The notes under the pieces were generated by a model. The model was not told the DNA's origin, searched no databases, and worked only from the letters and a program-made list of their open reading frames with translations. The position numbers and the translations under genes are program-made. This document shows positions 7,097-15,200 of a stretch of 30,991 nucleotides of DNA, one piece after another (position 1 is the first letter of the stretch; every line of letters begins with the position of its first letter). Source of the DNA: Ruminococcaceae bacterium UBA2719. Lineage in GTDB: Bacteria; Bacillota; Clostridia; Oscillospirales; Acutalibacteraceae. The stretch spans positions 12,636-43,626 of the forward strand of contig DEKP01000023.1 in the NCBI GenBank assembly GCA_002353935.1, written 5' to 3'.

Positions 7097-8221
7097 TTAG
7101 ATACAGTATAGATTTAGATCCCAGCAGGGGATATACGGGTGCTTTCGAAGATAGAATTTATAATCGGGATTTATGCTGTGAATTTTTAAAATTAAGCTAA
7201 AAAAATCATCCGTTTTGTGGTAGGCTGAAAGATTGAGCTTAGGTTTATTTTTTAAGGTGTTTTTTGCGCCGTTTAGCATTTTTTCTTCCATACCCTCGAT
7301 GTCTGCCTTGATGTATGTTGCACAAAAGTCTAAGTCGTCTACGCTTTTTACCACAATTTCGCGTGGAAAAGCGATTTTTGAGGCTTGGTTGGAATCTTGT
7401 TTTATGTTTTCTGCGTGGTTTTCGGCACTTTGGGTCTTACTGAGAACAGATTGTCTGCCGCCTGCTTTGGGCGCGAACATAGAACCGCTTTTGTCAGATA
7501 TTCCGATGTTGTAAAGAGTACAGTTTTTGACAGCTTTTAGGCTGTCTTTATTTTTTATATTTTTTTGCAGTTTTTCAAAGTTTTTATAATTAGGTTCTAC
7601 TGCTACAATACTTTTATATCTGTCGGTGTAGCGCAAAAATTCCTCGATAGTATCACCATCATAAGCGCCGAGGTCGAGATAGTTTTCATTTTTAAGCCGC
7701 AAAATGTTTTGGAACACCTCTGACTTGTCACTGGTAATTTTTGAAAGATATTCAATATGCCCTGTATAGAAAAAATCCAGCGCGCCTTTGAACACTTCTT
7801 TTGATTTTTCGTCACAGAGAAGCGAGTAGGCGAGCTCAATTTTTTCTTTATTTTTTGCTAAATATTCGTCGTCGATTATTTCACCTGAAATTACCGGAAC
7901 ATAGGGGCAAAGCAGAGGATGCATACGCCCCACCTTTTCTATATGCGCCATAACATTTTCAAGAGAACTGGCAAAGCACAAGGCAATATAAAAATCGTCG
8001 AATTTTTCTTCAAAGTCGCTTTGACGGCTTACGGTAAAGCCGTGAAAATTCTGATACCTTACAAATTCGTCAGATGCCATAACACCTGAAATTTTTATGC
8101 TGCGGCGGTTAAACTCCGATATCACCTTGTCTGCTCCGTTGCCCATGCCGTAGAGTACAATAGGTTTTTTGGCGCTTTTAAGCACTTTATATACATTTTT
8201 AAATTCAAAATCAAATAACAT
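7097..8221 (-). CDS. FkbM-family methyltransferase
   Basis: 374 aa. The C-terminal two thirds match FkbM-type SAM-dependent methyltransferases: SAM motif I YLDLGAYDGDT (181-191), motif II VAVEPN (206-211), and IKADIEGME (304-312), followed by the LxxSAYH segment typical of the family. The N-terminal 100 residues form a separate Rossmann-like part (IVLYGMGNGADKVI). This combination is common in Clostridia proteins linked to polysaccharide or glycan decoration. No sugar-biosynthesis genes are nearby, so the acceptor is unknown. The ribosome binding site is poor (GTGGTTTAATT). A 6-bp hairpin (7081-7097) touches the stop codon. Confidence 0.85.
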   Translation of the reverse strand: MLFDFEFKNVYKVLKSAKKPIVLYGMGNGADKVISEFNRRSIKISGVMASDEFVRYQNFHGFTVSRQSDFEEKFDDFYIALCFASSLENVMAHIEKVGRMHPLLCPYVPVISGEIIDDEYLAKNKEKIELAYSLLCDEKSKEVFKGALDFFYTGHIEYLSKITSDKSEVFQNILRLKNENYLDLGAYDGDTIEEFLRYTDRYKSIVAVEPNYKNFEKLQKNIKNKDSLKAVKNCTLYNIGISDKSGSMFAPKAGGRQSVLSKTQSAENHAENIKQDSNQASKIAFPREIVVKSVDDLDFCATYIKADIEGMEEKMLNGAKNTLKNKPKLNLSAYHKTDDFFSLILKIHSINPDYKFYLRKHPYIPCWDLNLYCI

Positions 8222-8373
8222 AATTAAACCACGCTAATATAAAATATTTTTCTTTTTATCAGCTGTCCATAAAACTGCATCCTAAAATAGACTTGTAGTT
8301 AGCTGTGTGAAGCTGACTTTTTAAATCCGGAACTTCAAATTGAATTTTTACGTTTTTAAAGCTTGTGAGAAAT

Positions 8374-9513
8374 TTATGGGTTGCATGAGCCGCAGGGTTT
8401 ATATCCGTCTTTTACAGCTTTTTCTCGAGAATTAAAATACACTTTGTTTTTATCGCTCATATTTTTTGCACCCGAGCAGTCGGGCTTATGAAAGATTTTG
8501 CTGTTTTTGTTACCGATATACGTTTCTTTGTCAGGCTGTGTTTTGTCGTTTGTATCGAAAGAAGATTTAGAAGAGTTTTCAGATGCCGGGATATATGTTT
8601 CATTCGCTATCTCGCCCGTTGAGGAGCTGAATTTTAGATATGTTCCGTCAGTGACGGAAACTATTGTACCCACTTCATCTGTGCGGTAATATGTGATATT
8701 AAAATCATTTAGTGTTTTTATCGTCTCCTTGTGCGGGTGTCCGTAGTCGTTGTTTTTGCCGCAAGAGATTATAGCAAAAGAGGGGTTGACCGCCTTTATA
8801 AAAGCTTTAGAGGAAGAGGTAGACGACCCGTGATGACCAAGTTTTATAACATCGGCAGACAAATCCTCTTTGGCTTTGAGCATTTCTTTTTCCGATATTG
8901 TTTCGGCATCGCCGCACAAAAGGTATGATATATTTGAGCAGGTAGCCTTTATTACAACCGAGTAGTTGTTATATCCTTCATAACCGTCGGACAAAGGAGC
9001 GAGCACGGTAAACTCCGCTTCGCCAAAAGAGTAGGTACTGCCTGGCTGAGAGTCGATATAGTTTACGTCGTTTTTATCTACCGCGCGCAGAACATTTAGC
9101 CAGGTTGTGGTACTTTGGTCGGTTTCAGAGGTTATAAAATTTTCGCATTCTATACCGTTTATTACCGCAGAAAGACCGCCGACATGATCCGAGTGCGGAT
9201 GAGTTGCTATAACATATTTCAAAGACCTGGCGCCTTGGCTTTTGATATAATCCAGCACAGTTTCGCCGTATTCTTTTTCGCCTGCGTCTACGAGTACAAA
9301 TTCATCGTCAGAACTCAGCAAAATACTGTCGCCTTGACCGACGTCCAAAAAAGATACTTTTAATTTGATATCGCTGTCGTTGAAATCATTAAGATTATTA
9401 AACTTAGGGGTTTGTATATTTACACAGTTTTCCAGGCAGCCTGTAAAGGTCATACACACAATAATCGTTATAAAAGCGCATATGGTAATCTTAAGCGATT
9501 TTTTAAACTTCAT
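8374..9513 (-). CDS. Secreted ComEC-like metallo-beta-lactamase lipoprotein with C-terminal Zn-type domain
   Basis: 379 aa. The N-terminal signal ends in a lipobox-like FTGC (Cys26), so it is probably membrane-anchored outside the cell. The metallo-beta-lactamase domain of the ComEC/Rec2 kind begins at LDVGQGDS (56-63) and holds the metal motif HPHSDH (105-110), then GDAE and LGHHGSS. The last 48 residues (from YIGNKNSKIFHKPDC to CGSCNP) match the small Ada-type metal-binding domain often fused to secreted nucleases. A role in degrading extracellular DNA or a related phosphodiester is plausible but inferred. No ComEC membrane channel domain is present. The ATG at 9513 is chosen over an upstream one because AAGGAG lies 7 bases before it. 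Confidence 0.85.
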   Translation of the reverse strand: MKFKKSLKITICAFITIIVCMTFTGCLENCVNIQTPKFNNLNDFNDSDIKLKVSFLDVGQGDSILLSSDDEFVLVDAGEKEYGETVLDYIKSQGARSLKYVIATHPHSDHVGGLSAVINGIECENFITSETDQSTTTWLNVLRAVDKNDVNYIDSQPGSTYSFGEAEFTVLAPLSDGYEGYNNYSVVIKATCSNISYLLCGDAETISEKEMLKAKEDLSADVIKLGHHGSSTSSSKAFIKAVNPSFAIISCGKNNDYGHPHKETIKTLNDFNITYYRTDEVGTIVSVTDGTYLKFSSSTGEIANETYIPASENSSKSSFDTNDKTQPDKETYIGNKNSKIFHKPDCSGAKNMSDKNKVYFNSREKAVKDGYKPCGSCNP

Positions 9514-9565
9514 ATCCCTGCTCCTTGCTGCTTTCAAAAAATTTGAGGCTGAAATTTACAGGTTA

Positions 9566-9594
9566 ATAATACTATAAATAATAAGGCAAGGCAA
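9566..9594 (-). promoter_or_regulatory. Promoter of the metallo-beta-lactamase lipoprotein gene
   Basis: TTGCCT (9589-9594), 17 bases, TATTAT (9566-9571) on the minus strand. Confidence 0.55.
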
Positions 9595-9647
9595 GCCGAA
9601 AAAATTATGCTATAAAAATTAAGCGTCAAATTGAAAAATGGCAAAAT

Positions 9648-9676
9648 TTGCATATAAGGCAAAAATATGTTATTAT
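9648..9676 (+). promoter_or_regulatory. Promoter of the AraC-family gene
   Basis: TTGCAT (9648-9653), 17 bases, TATTAT (9671-9676). The predicted start near 9683 leaves a leader of about 40 bases. Confidence 0.6.
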
Positions 9677-9721
9677 AATCTATATTTCCAGGCTCCATTA
9701 TTAGATTAAGGGAGGGGTTTT

Positions 9722-10600
9722 GTGAGCAACAGCGCACAGTATGAGATTGTAAAATTAGATGACGGACTGCCCGGAAAAGTTATTCTATATGAAAAGCCTG
9801 GCAAGGAGTGCTTTACTAAAATGCACAGGCATAAAAGTCTTGAGATAGATTATCTTATACGCGGCAGGATGTGGAGCTTTTTTAATTCTAAGGACTTTGA
9901 TTTATTAGAAGGAGAATATGTGCTGATAGACAGCGAAAGCGCCCACCAAACCTGCGGAAAATTTCCGGATAAAACGGTAAGATACCTTGTTGTACTTTTT
10001 TCGTATAGTTATATCAAAAATTATTTTCAAGACTTTGATCTTTATAGCTTTAATTTGGATAAAAGCCAACAGGCAAAGTTTAAAATAAAAGAGCAGCTCG
10101 ATGGAATTGTATTTGAGCTTGAAAATGAGTCAAAGTTTTCAAAGCTAAAAATCGCCTGTGCAATGAATCGGATATTGGCAATTCTTTTTACAAAATGCAG
10201 CGAATTGAGAAACGACGCAGGAGAAAGAATAAAGATAACAGAAAACGATTATGCCCGAAAAGCAATTCGTTTTATCCGAGAAAATTTTAGCCAGAGACTT
10301 TCTCTTGAAGATGTTTCGTCTTATGTGGGGCTGAAGCCGACATATTTTTCACGATTTTTTAGAAAATCTACCGGAAAGACTTTTATAAATTATCTTAATT
10401 TGGTAAGGCTTGAAAATACTTTGACAGATATGCAGGAAAATTCTGTAAACGAGAAAACGGCAGCTTTAAGAAACGGATTCCCTAATGTTAAATCGTTTAT
10501 ATTTGTTTTCAAAAGCGTATATGGATGTTCTTTGAGCGAGTATGTCAAACAATACAGAGAAGAACCCCCGGTTTCCAAAATTTTTGAGGCAACAGTTTAA
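9722..10600 (+). CDS. AraC-family transcriptional regulator
   Basis: 292 aa. The first 110 residues form a cupin-like sensor domain (HRHKSLEIDYLIRGRMW is the typical beta-barrel entry). Two helix-turn-helix units of the AraC/XylS domain occupy about residues 180-280, including LSLEDVSSYVGLKPTYFSRFFRKSTGK. The second recognition segment, NEKTAALRNGFPNVKSFIFVFKSVYG, departs from the usual IAxxxGF(S/N)xxSYF pattern. The start is GTG after GGGAGGGG. AraC proteins with this sensor often respond to sugars, but the nearest sugar ABC genes are 10 kb away and no clear regulon is adjacent. It may regulate itself or the divergent lipoprotein gene, with which it shares an upstream region. Confidence 0.85.
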   Translation: MSNSAQYEIVKLDDGLPGKVILYEKPGKECFTKMHRHKSLEIDYLIRGRMWSFFNSKDFDLLEGEYVLIDSESAHQTCGKFPDKTVRYLVVLFSYSYIKNYFQDFDLYSFNLDKSQQAKFKIKEQLDGIVFELENESKFSKLKIACAMNRILAILFTKCSELRNDAGERIKITENDYARKAIRFIRENFSQRLSLEDVSSYVGLKPTYFSRFFRKSTGKTFINYLNLVRLENTLTDMQENSVNEKTAALRNGFPNVKSFIFVFKSVYGCSLSEYVKQYREEPPVSKIFEATV

Positions 10601-10650
10601 AATCCGGCAAGTATGAGTAATGTGAAAAAATTTGATATTATCTAAAATGA

Positions 10651-10777
10651 GTCGCCCGGTGGGTAAACCGCACCCCGTCAAGAGGACATAGAAATGCTCC
10701 CTTTATAGTAGACAGTGTTTTTTATTTTACTGTCTTATATAAAGGGAGCATATCAGGGGTTATTGGGCGGCTTTTTT
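10651..10777 (+). ncRNA. Branched structured RNA ending in a terminator
   Basis: A closing stem GTCGCCC/GGGCGGC (10651-10657 with 10765-10771) is followed directly by TTTTTT (10772-10777), so it can end transcription. Inside are ACCCC/GGGGT (10672-10676, 10756-10760), a small GTC-AAGAG-GAC hairpin near 10677-10687, and a long hairpin with a 13-bp perfect arm pair (10695-10707, 10738-10750) capped by GACAGT/ACTGTC. It is much larger than an ordinary terminator and lies between the AraC gene and the PP2C promoter. It is probably the 3' end of the AraC transcript or a small RNA of its own. I do not recognise it as a known riboswitch. Confidence 0.6.
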
Positions 10778-10819
10778 GCAATTTAAAAATCGTCAAAATG
10801 TTAATTGTTTTGCGAAACA

Positions 10820-10849
10820 TTGACAATAAGCCTCTTGTTTTGCTATAAT
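10820..10849 (+). promoter_or_regulatory. Promoter of the PP2C / L,D-transpeptidase-like operon
   Basis: Consensus TTGACA (10820-10825), 18 bases, consensus TATAAT (10844-10849). It is among the strongest promoters in the window and lies after the structured terminator, so the operon is transcribed independently of the AraC gene. Confidence 0.8.
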
Positions 10850-10890
10850 GTAGACTGTATAAAAATATGAGTTTATTATTAGAATGAAAG

Positions 10891-11670
10891 GTGGTGTGTA
10901 GTATCAAAAAATCATATTTAATCAAGTTTTGCTGTCGCAGCACTGCAGGTAAAGTTAGAAAATATAACGAAGATAATTTTTACTGCAAAGGTCAATACAG
11001 ACGCGACGTTTATTCTTTGGAGGATGAATTGGTTTGCGGAGAGGTATTAAGCGATACAAATGAGTTGTTTGCTGTTTTTGACGGCATGGGCGGAGAATCC
11101 TGTGGAGAAATCGCTTCTTTTATTGCAGCGTCTCACTGTGAGCTCTTTTGTAAAGAGCGTGATAAATATGACGAATATCTGTATGAGTTGTGCGACATAC
11201 TTAACAGACGTATTTGTGACGAAACAGCCGCGCGCTCTTTGGTTTTGATGGGTACTACCGCTGCGATGATACAGTTTAATAAAAATGATATTTACATTTT
11301 GAATATCGGCGACAGCAGAATATATAAGCTCTCGCATCATAAACTAAAAAGAATATCAGAGGATCATGTAGCCTACGGATATAGCTCAAAACCGCCGCTG
11401 ACGCGTTTTTTGGGCTCGCCATACAGCGAAGAAAATCCGATAAAGCCTTATATAGCTATGGGAAAATATAAGGTTTCGGATATATTCTTGCTCTGCAGCG
11501 ACGGTATAACCGATATGATCAGCGAAGAAGATATTCAAAGCATTATTGATCAGAAAAAGCCGCTTGAAGAAATAAGCGAGGAGCTTATTAATACCGCTAT
11601 GGATAATGGCGGCGTTGATAACGCTACGGTGATTTTGTGTAAAATAGAAAACAACAAAAAGCACAGATAG
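10891..11670 (+). CDS. PP2C-type serine/threonine phosphatase
   Basis: About 259 aa. It removes phosphate from Ser/Thr residues using two metal ions. Motifs in order: KVRKYNEDN (E27, D28), VFDGMGG (62-68), GTTAAM (121-126), NIGDSRIY (138-145), LLCSDGITDM (200-209) and GVDNATVIL (241-249). All metal-binding aspartates are visible. It has no membrane segment. The start is uncertain: GTG at 10891 lies inside the AAAGGTGG ribosome site, whereas ATC at 10903 is ideally spaced and would give MKKSYLIKF. The next gene, an L,D-transpeptidase-like protein, begins 10 bases after the stop, suggesting a link to cell-wall control as with the PrpC/PrkC pair. No Ser/Thr kinase gene is present. Confidence 0.9.
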   Translation: MVCSIKKSYLIKFCCRSTAGKVRKYNEDNFYCKGQYRRDVYSLEDELVCGEVLSDTNELFAVFDGMGGESCGEIASFIAASHCELFCKERDKYDEYLYELCDILNRRICDETAARSLVLMGTTAAMIQFNKNDIYILNIGDSRIYKLSHHKLKRISEDHVAYGYSSKPPLTRFLGSPYSEENPIKPYIAMGKYKVSDIFLLCSDGITDMISEEDIQSIIDQKKPLEEISEELINTAMDNGGVDNATVILCKIENNKKHR

Positions 11671-11680
11671 GAAATGTGAA

Positions 11681-12616
11681 ATGACTTATAAAAACAGAAA
11701 TACCAACAACAGAAGAAGATACAAGTCAAGATATAAAAATCCTCACAACTATAAAACCAAGCGAACTTCTGCTCAAAACCGGGCTGCGGTTTTTGCAGCA
11801 ATTGCTACTTTTGTGGTTATTGCTTCGGTTGTTGTTATTATTGCATTTGGCGATAATATATACGGCTTTATATCCAACGCGGTTGGATCAAGAGCTACAA
11901 AAGGCGAGATTGCAGTAGCTTCGGTAGCAGAAATGACTAACACAGCAACTTCCGCTCCAACAGAAAAAACAGAAGAAACCGTTGCAGAAACAACAGCGCC
12001 AACTGAAAAATCTGAACAGAGCTCCGATTTTGTTAAACTGCTTGAAGGAGCCTCTTTGGATGAAGAAAAGCTTTCGGGGTCACAGATGATATTTGTTGAA
12101 TCTGACGCTTCTTCCTGTACTCTTTACTGCTATGAAAAGGATTCAGACGGAGTTTGGCAAAAGAAGTTTGATAGTATCAGCGGATATATCGGCGAGGGAG
12201 GTACATCCTCAAACATATCGCCTTATGATGATACTACGCCGGTTGGGACATTTAATATTGAATTTGCCTTTGGTACCAACAGCAATCCGGGAACCAAGCT
12301 TGAATATAACAACGTTGATTATTCTACTTATTGGGTGACAGATCCATCGTCTGTGAATTATAACCGACTGGTAGACGGCTCGGTTTCCCGCGATTTTGAA
12401 AGCGCTCAGTGGCTTTATGAATATACTGTTTCATATCCTTACGCCGTGGTATTTGATTATAACCGCAATCCTGTTGATAAATCGAAAGGCTGCGCTAAAT
12501 TCTTACATGTCAGCAGCTCTGCTACCCAGGGTGGAATAGGTATCTCTCAGGGAGATCTTGTACAGATATTACAGTGGCTTGATCCTGATGCTTCTCCGAC
12601 AATTTCTATTTATTAA
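11681..12616 (+). CDS. L,D-transpeptidase-like (YkuD) membrane protein lacking the catalytic cysteine
   Basis: 311 aa. It has a basic N-terminus, one membrane segment (about 35-57), a Thr/Glu/Ala-rich linker (about 75-115) and a C-terminal domain matching L,D-transpeptidases, which crosslink peptidoglycan outside the membrane. Visible landmarks are TPVGTFNI, the WVTDPSS segment, FLHV with His276, and QILQWLDP. In active members the segment after the histidine reads T-x-G-C; here it is TQGG (282-285), so Gly285 replaces the nucleophilic cysteine. A cysteine is present at 271 (KGCAKFLH), where relatives usually have Ser or Ala. It may be inactive, a binding protein, or use a shifted cysteine. 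Same operon as the PP2C gene. Confidence 0.75.
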   Translation: MTYKNRNTNNRRRYKSRYKNPHNYKTKRTSAQNRAAVFAAIATFVVIASVVVIIAFGDNIYGFISNAVGSRATKGEIAVASVAEMTNTATSAPTEKTEETVAETTAPTEKSEQSSDFVKLLEGASLDEEKLSGSQMIFVESDASSCTLYCYEKDSDGVWQKKFDSISGYIGEGGTSSNISPYDDTTPVGTFNIEFAFGTNSNPGTKLEYNNVDYSTYWVTDPSSVNYNRLVDGSVSRDFESAQWLYEYTVSYPYAVVFDYNRNPVDKSKGCAKFLHVSSSATQGGIGISQGDLVQILQWLDPDASPTISIY

Positions 12617-12654
12617 TGATTATTTGTTAATATAAAATTTAATTTATAAAAATT

Positions 12655-12695
12655 TTAAGGCGATACCACATTGAATTTTTGTGGTATTGCCTTAA
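12655..12695. terminator. Bidirectional terminator (AAGGCAATACC type)
   Basis: A 16-bp stem (12655-12670 with 12680-12695, one G-U pair) with T-rich flanks on both strands (TTGTTTTTT after it on plus, AATTTTTAT on minus). It serves the L,D-transpeptidase-like gene and the converging EamA gene. Confidence 0.85.
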
Positions 12696-12767
12696 TTGTT
12701 TTTTAAGATTTGGTGTTGTAAGTTTTTAAGGTATGAGGTCTTTTGTCTGTATTAGTCAATAAATATT

Positions 12768-13694
12768 TTATGTTCTTCTTTTTTTAAACAGCGAAGAAGG
12801 CAGTTGAGCGACGATAATTGCAAGCAGCATTATAAGACATCCGATGAGTTCTCTTGAGGTCAGCCTTTCGTTCATTATCAGTGCGCCGCCAAGAGCTGCA
12901 AACACAGATTCCATGCTCATAGCAATTGACGATACGGTAGGATTGGATGAATATTGCTGACCGATAATCTGCAAAGTATAGGCGATACCCGAAGAAAATA
13001 TTCCCAAAAATAGGATTTCTTTATATTGAGAAAGTATTGCATTCATATTTGGGGTTTCGAATATAAACATCAATATGAGCGACAGTACGCCACAGACAAA
13101 AAATTGCAAACAAGATAGTTTTACGCCGTCTACTGTCTCTTTGAAATAGTCAATACACAGTATTTGTATCGAAAAAGCAACTGCGCAGGAAAGCATTATG
13201 ATGTCACCGGTGTATATGTTTTTAAGTCCGCTTGAAAAACAAAGCAGGTACAATCCGGCGATCGAAAGCAAGACTCCTATTATAACGGTAAAGCTCGATC
13301 TTTTTTTTAAAAACACGCCTAAAATAGGAACAAAAATCACATACATAGCGGTCAAAAATCCACTTCTTCCGGAGGTGGCTGCCGTATCAGGGTACATTGC
13401 TATACCAAACTGCTGAATATTAGTTGAAATACAAAGTGCAACTCCGCAGATTAAAGAAGCTATTAAAAGAGTTTTGCGGTCTTTTTTAGTTTTTTCAAAT
13501 ATTGGGCGAGAGCTTTTTTTAGACATTACGAGGATAACAGGAACAAGAGACAAGGATCCTATTATTGATCGCACGCCGTTTAAGGTGAACGGTTGGACGT
13601 ATCCCGAAGCTCTGTCCTGGGCTACAAAGGCGAATCCCCATATCATAGCCGCGCAAAGCAGTATTATAACAGATAATATATTATTTTTTTTCAT
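12768..13694 (-). CDS. EamA/DMT-superfamily transporter
   Basis: 308 aa, about ten membrane segments in two EamA repeats. AAMIWGFAFVAQ near the N-terminus and SMESVFAALGGALIMNERLTSRELIG near the C-terminus are typical of the drug/metabolite transporter superfamily. It is only distantly similar to the EamA protein at 5996-6997. The upstream frame to 13781 lacks a ribosome site, whereas GGAG lies 8 bases before the ATG at 13694. It is transcribed alone from a promoter near 13723-13751, divergent from the GH3 gene. The substrate is unknown. Confidence 0.85.
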   Translation of the reverse strand: MKKNNILSVIILLCAAMIWGFAFVAQDRASGYVQPFTLNGVRSIIGSLSLVPVILVMSKKSSRPIFEKTKKDRKTLLIASLICGVALCISTNIQQFGIAMYPDTAATSGRSGFLTAMYVIFVPILGVFLKKRSSFTVIIGVLLSIAGLYLLCFSSGLKNIYTGDIIMLSCAVAFSIQILCIDYFKETVDGVKLSCLQFFVCGVLSLILMFIFETPNMNAILSQYKEILFLGIFSSGIAYTLQIIGQQYSSNPTVSSIAMSMESVFAALGGALIMNERLTSRELIGCLIMLLAIIVAQLPSSLFKKRRT

Positions 13695-13722
13695 ATATAT
13701 AACTCCAAATTTTATAAGTAAC

Positions 13723-13751
13723 GATATATCATAAAAATATAGAAAAGTCAA
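13723..13751 (-). promoter_or_regulatory. Promoter of the EamA transporter gene
   Basis: TTGACT (13746-13751), 17 bases, TATATC (13723-13728) on the minus strand, 28 bases from the start codon. Confidence 0.5.
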
Positions 13752-13765
13752 GCTTATACAAAAAG

Positions 13766-13794
13766 TTGAAAAATACAACATTTTATGATAAAAT
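13766..13794 (+). promoter_or_regulatory. Promoter of the GH3 gene
   Basis: TTGAAA (13766-13771), 17 bases, TAAAAT (13789-13794). The predicted start near 13801 falls at AAGGCAATACCGCA, which is half of the palindrome used in two terminators of this window. Confidence 0.6.
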
Positions 13795-13861
13795 CTCTAA
13801 AGGCAATACCGCAAAGTAATTATACGCTGTTGCTTGAAAAACAGAAACAAGGAGGCAGGTT

Positions 13862-15085
13862 ATGAAAAAATTTGTGATCGTTTCCATAATTCTTCTCACT
13901 ATTGGAATTGGTGCTTTTGCTTTTTCTTTATATCATTTTATAGGCGTTGAAAAGGCAAAAACAGCTACGCCTGATGAACTCCGGGCGATTACCGAAGCAC
14001 CAAAAGAGATGCAGGAAAAAGAAACAATAAAGACTACAGAGTCGCGGCTTTCAGACGAGGGGATCTTTTCAGCAAATTACGAAAAAGCTGCGGCTGATGT
14101 TGAAAAGATGACTACCGAACAAATGATAGGTCAGATGATACTGGGAATAAACGCGGGCGATACTGCGTTTAAAAATAATTTGAGTCAATATAATCTCGGC
14201 GGATGTTTGTTAAAAAACGAAAGCATTGATTATATGTCGCAGGATGAAGTCAAAAAAATGCTCAATGAATATAAAACGAGTACGAAAACACCTGTGATAT
14301 TAGCGGCAGAAGAAGAGGGAGGAAAAGTGACAACCGTCAGCGGGCACGATGCTTTTGCTGACTATGTATTTGATTCTCCTCGCAATCTTTACGAGAGTGG
14401 CGGACTGGAAGCGGCGGAAAACGCTGAAACTAAAAAGGCGGAGCTTTTATCTTCTTTAGGTTTTAATATGAACTTGGCTCCTGTTGTGGATATGTCTGAG
14501 GAGTTCAACCAAATTATGTATTCACGCTCACTTGGTGCTGATAAGAGCACGGTGTCTCAGTATGCAAGATTTGTGATAGAAACCATGCAAAGCAATGGGG
14601 TATCGGCTACATTAAAGCATTTTCCCGGATATGGAACTATACCTGATACGACTGAGAGCGTAGTTGTAGATACACGTGATCGCTCTACTATAGAAAGTGT
14701 TGATATGGCGCCGTTTGAATCGGGAATAGAAGCCGGTGCGCACTTTGTAATGACTTCAAATGTTGTTGTTGAAAAAATTGATTCAAAGCATACGGCATCG
14801 TTGTCTGCCGATATTCATAAGATACTGCGAGACAAATTGCAATTTACGGGACTTATTATAACCGATGAGATAGACAAACAGGATTATTCAGCCTATGCTG
14901 ACAACAAATCAGTTTATGTGTCGGCTGTTTTAGCCGGCAATGATATGATTCTTGCGCGCGACTATATATCGGCATATAATGATATTTTAAAAGGAGTAAA
15001 CGATAAAACTATTCCTATAGATACTCTGAAAACAGCGTGCACAAGAATTTTGGCATACAAATATGCAGCGAAAATAATAGAATAA
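13862..15085 (+). CDS. Glycoside hydrolase family 3 (NagZ-like) protein with altered active site
   Basis: 407 aa. One N-terminal membrane segment (about 4-28) anchors an extracellular domain resembling beta-N-acetylhexosaminidases of GH3, which trim GlcNAc from peptidoglycan fragments. Landmarks are EEEGGKV, KHFPGYG (252-258), AGAHFVMTSN and LIITDEID, whose Asp is the expected nucleophile. In relatives the segment after KHFPGYG reads DTH, the Asp-His pair that acts as acid/base; here it is DTT (262-264). The SHN of the later loop is TSN. Both changes remove histidines from the active-site region, so activity is doubtful or changed. GGAGG precedes the ATG. A 13-bp terminator follows at 15201. 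It is transcribed alone. Confidence 0.8.
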   Translation: MKKFVIVSIILLTIGIGAFAFSLYHFIGVEKAKTATPDELRAITEAPKEMQEKETIKTTESRLSDEGIFSANYEKAAADVEKMTTEQMIGQMILGINAGDTAFKNNLSQYNLGGCLLKNESIDYMSQDEVKKMLNEYKTSTKTPVILAAEEEGGKVTTVSGHDAFADYVFDSPRNLYESGGLEAAENAETKKAELLSSLGFNMNLAPVVDMSEEFNQIMYSRSLGADKSTVSQYARFVIETMQSNGVSATLKHFPGYGTIPDTTESVVVDTRDRSTIESVDMAPFESGIEAGAHFVMTSNVVVEKIDSKHTASLSADIHKILRDKLQFTGLIITDEIDKQDYSAYADNKSVYVSAVLAGNDMILARDYISAYNDILKGVNDKTIPIDTLKTACTRILAYKYAAKIIE

Positions 15086-15123
15086 GCTCAGAAAATATAA
15101 TTATAATAAATGGAACATTATAG

Positions 15124-15150
15124 CCGGGCGCTGGCGCAGTGCTTTGGCAG
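15124..15150 (+). other. tRNA-Pro 5'-half-like sequence
   Basis: CCGGGCG followed by TGGCGCAGT resembles the acceptor and D-arm start of the tRNA-Pro gene 160 bases downstream (CCGGGTG, TGGCGCAGT). No anticodon arm, T arm or 3' acceptor strand follows, so it cannot be a functional tRNA. Confidence 0.35.
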
Positions 15151-15200
15151 ATGATTATCAAGTTGGTTAAATTAATTAAAAATTAAAAAGCTGGGACAAA

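Noticed and set aside
10651..10777. Known riboswitch (c-di-AMP, cobalamin, guanidine or others)
   Set aside because: No conserved core of a class I know could be matched, and the element is not in the leader of a gene: a new promoter follows it.
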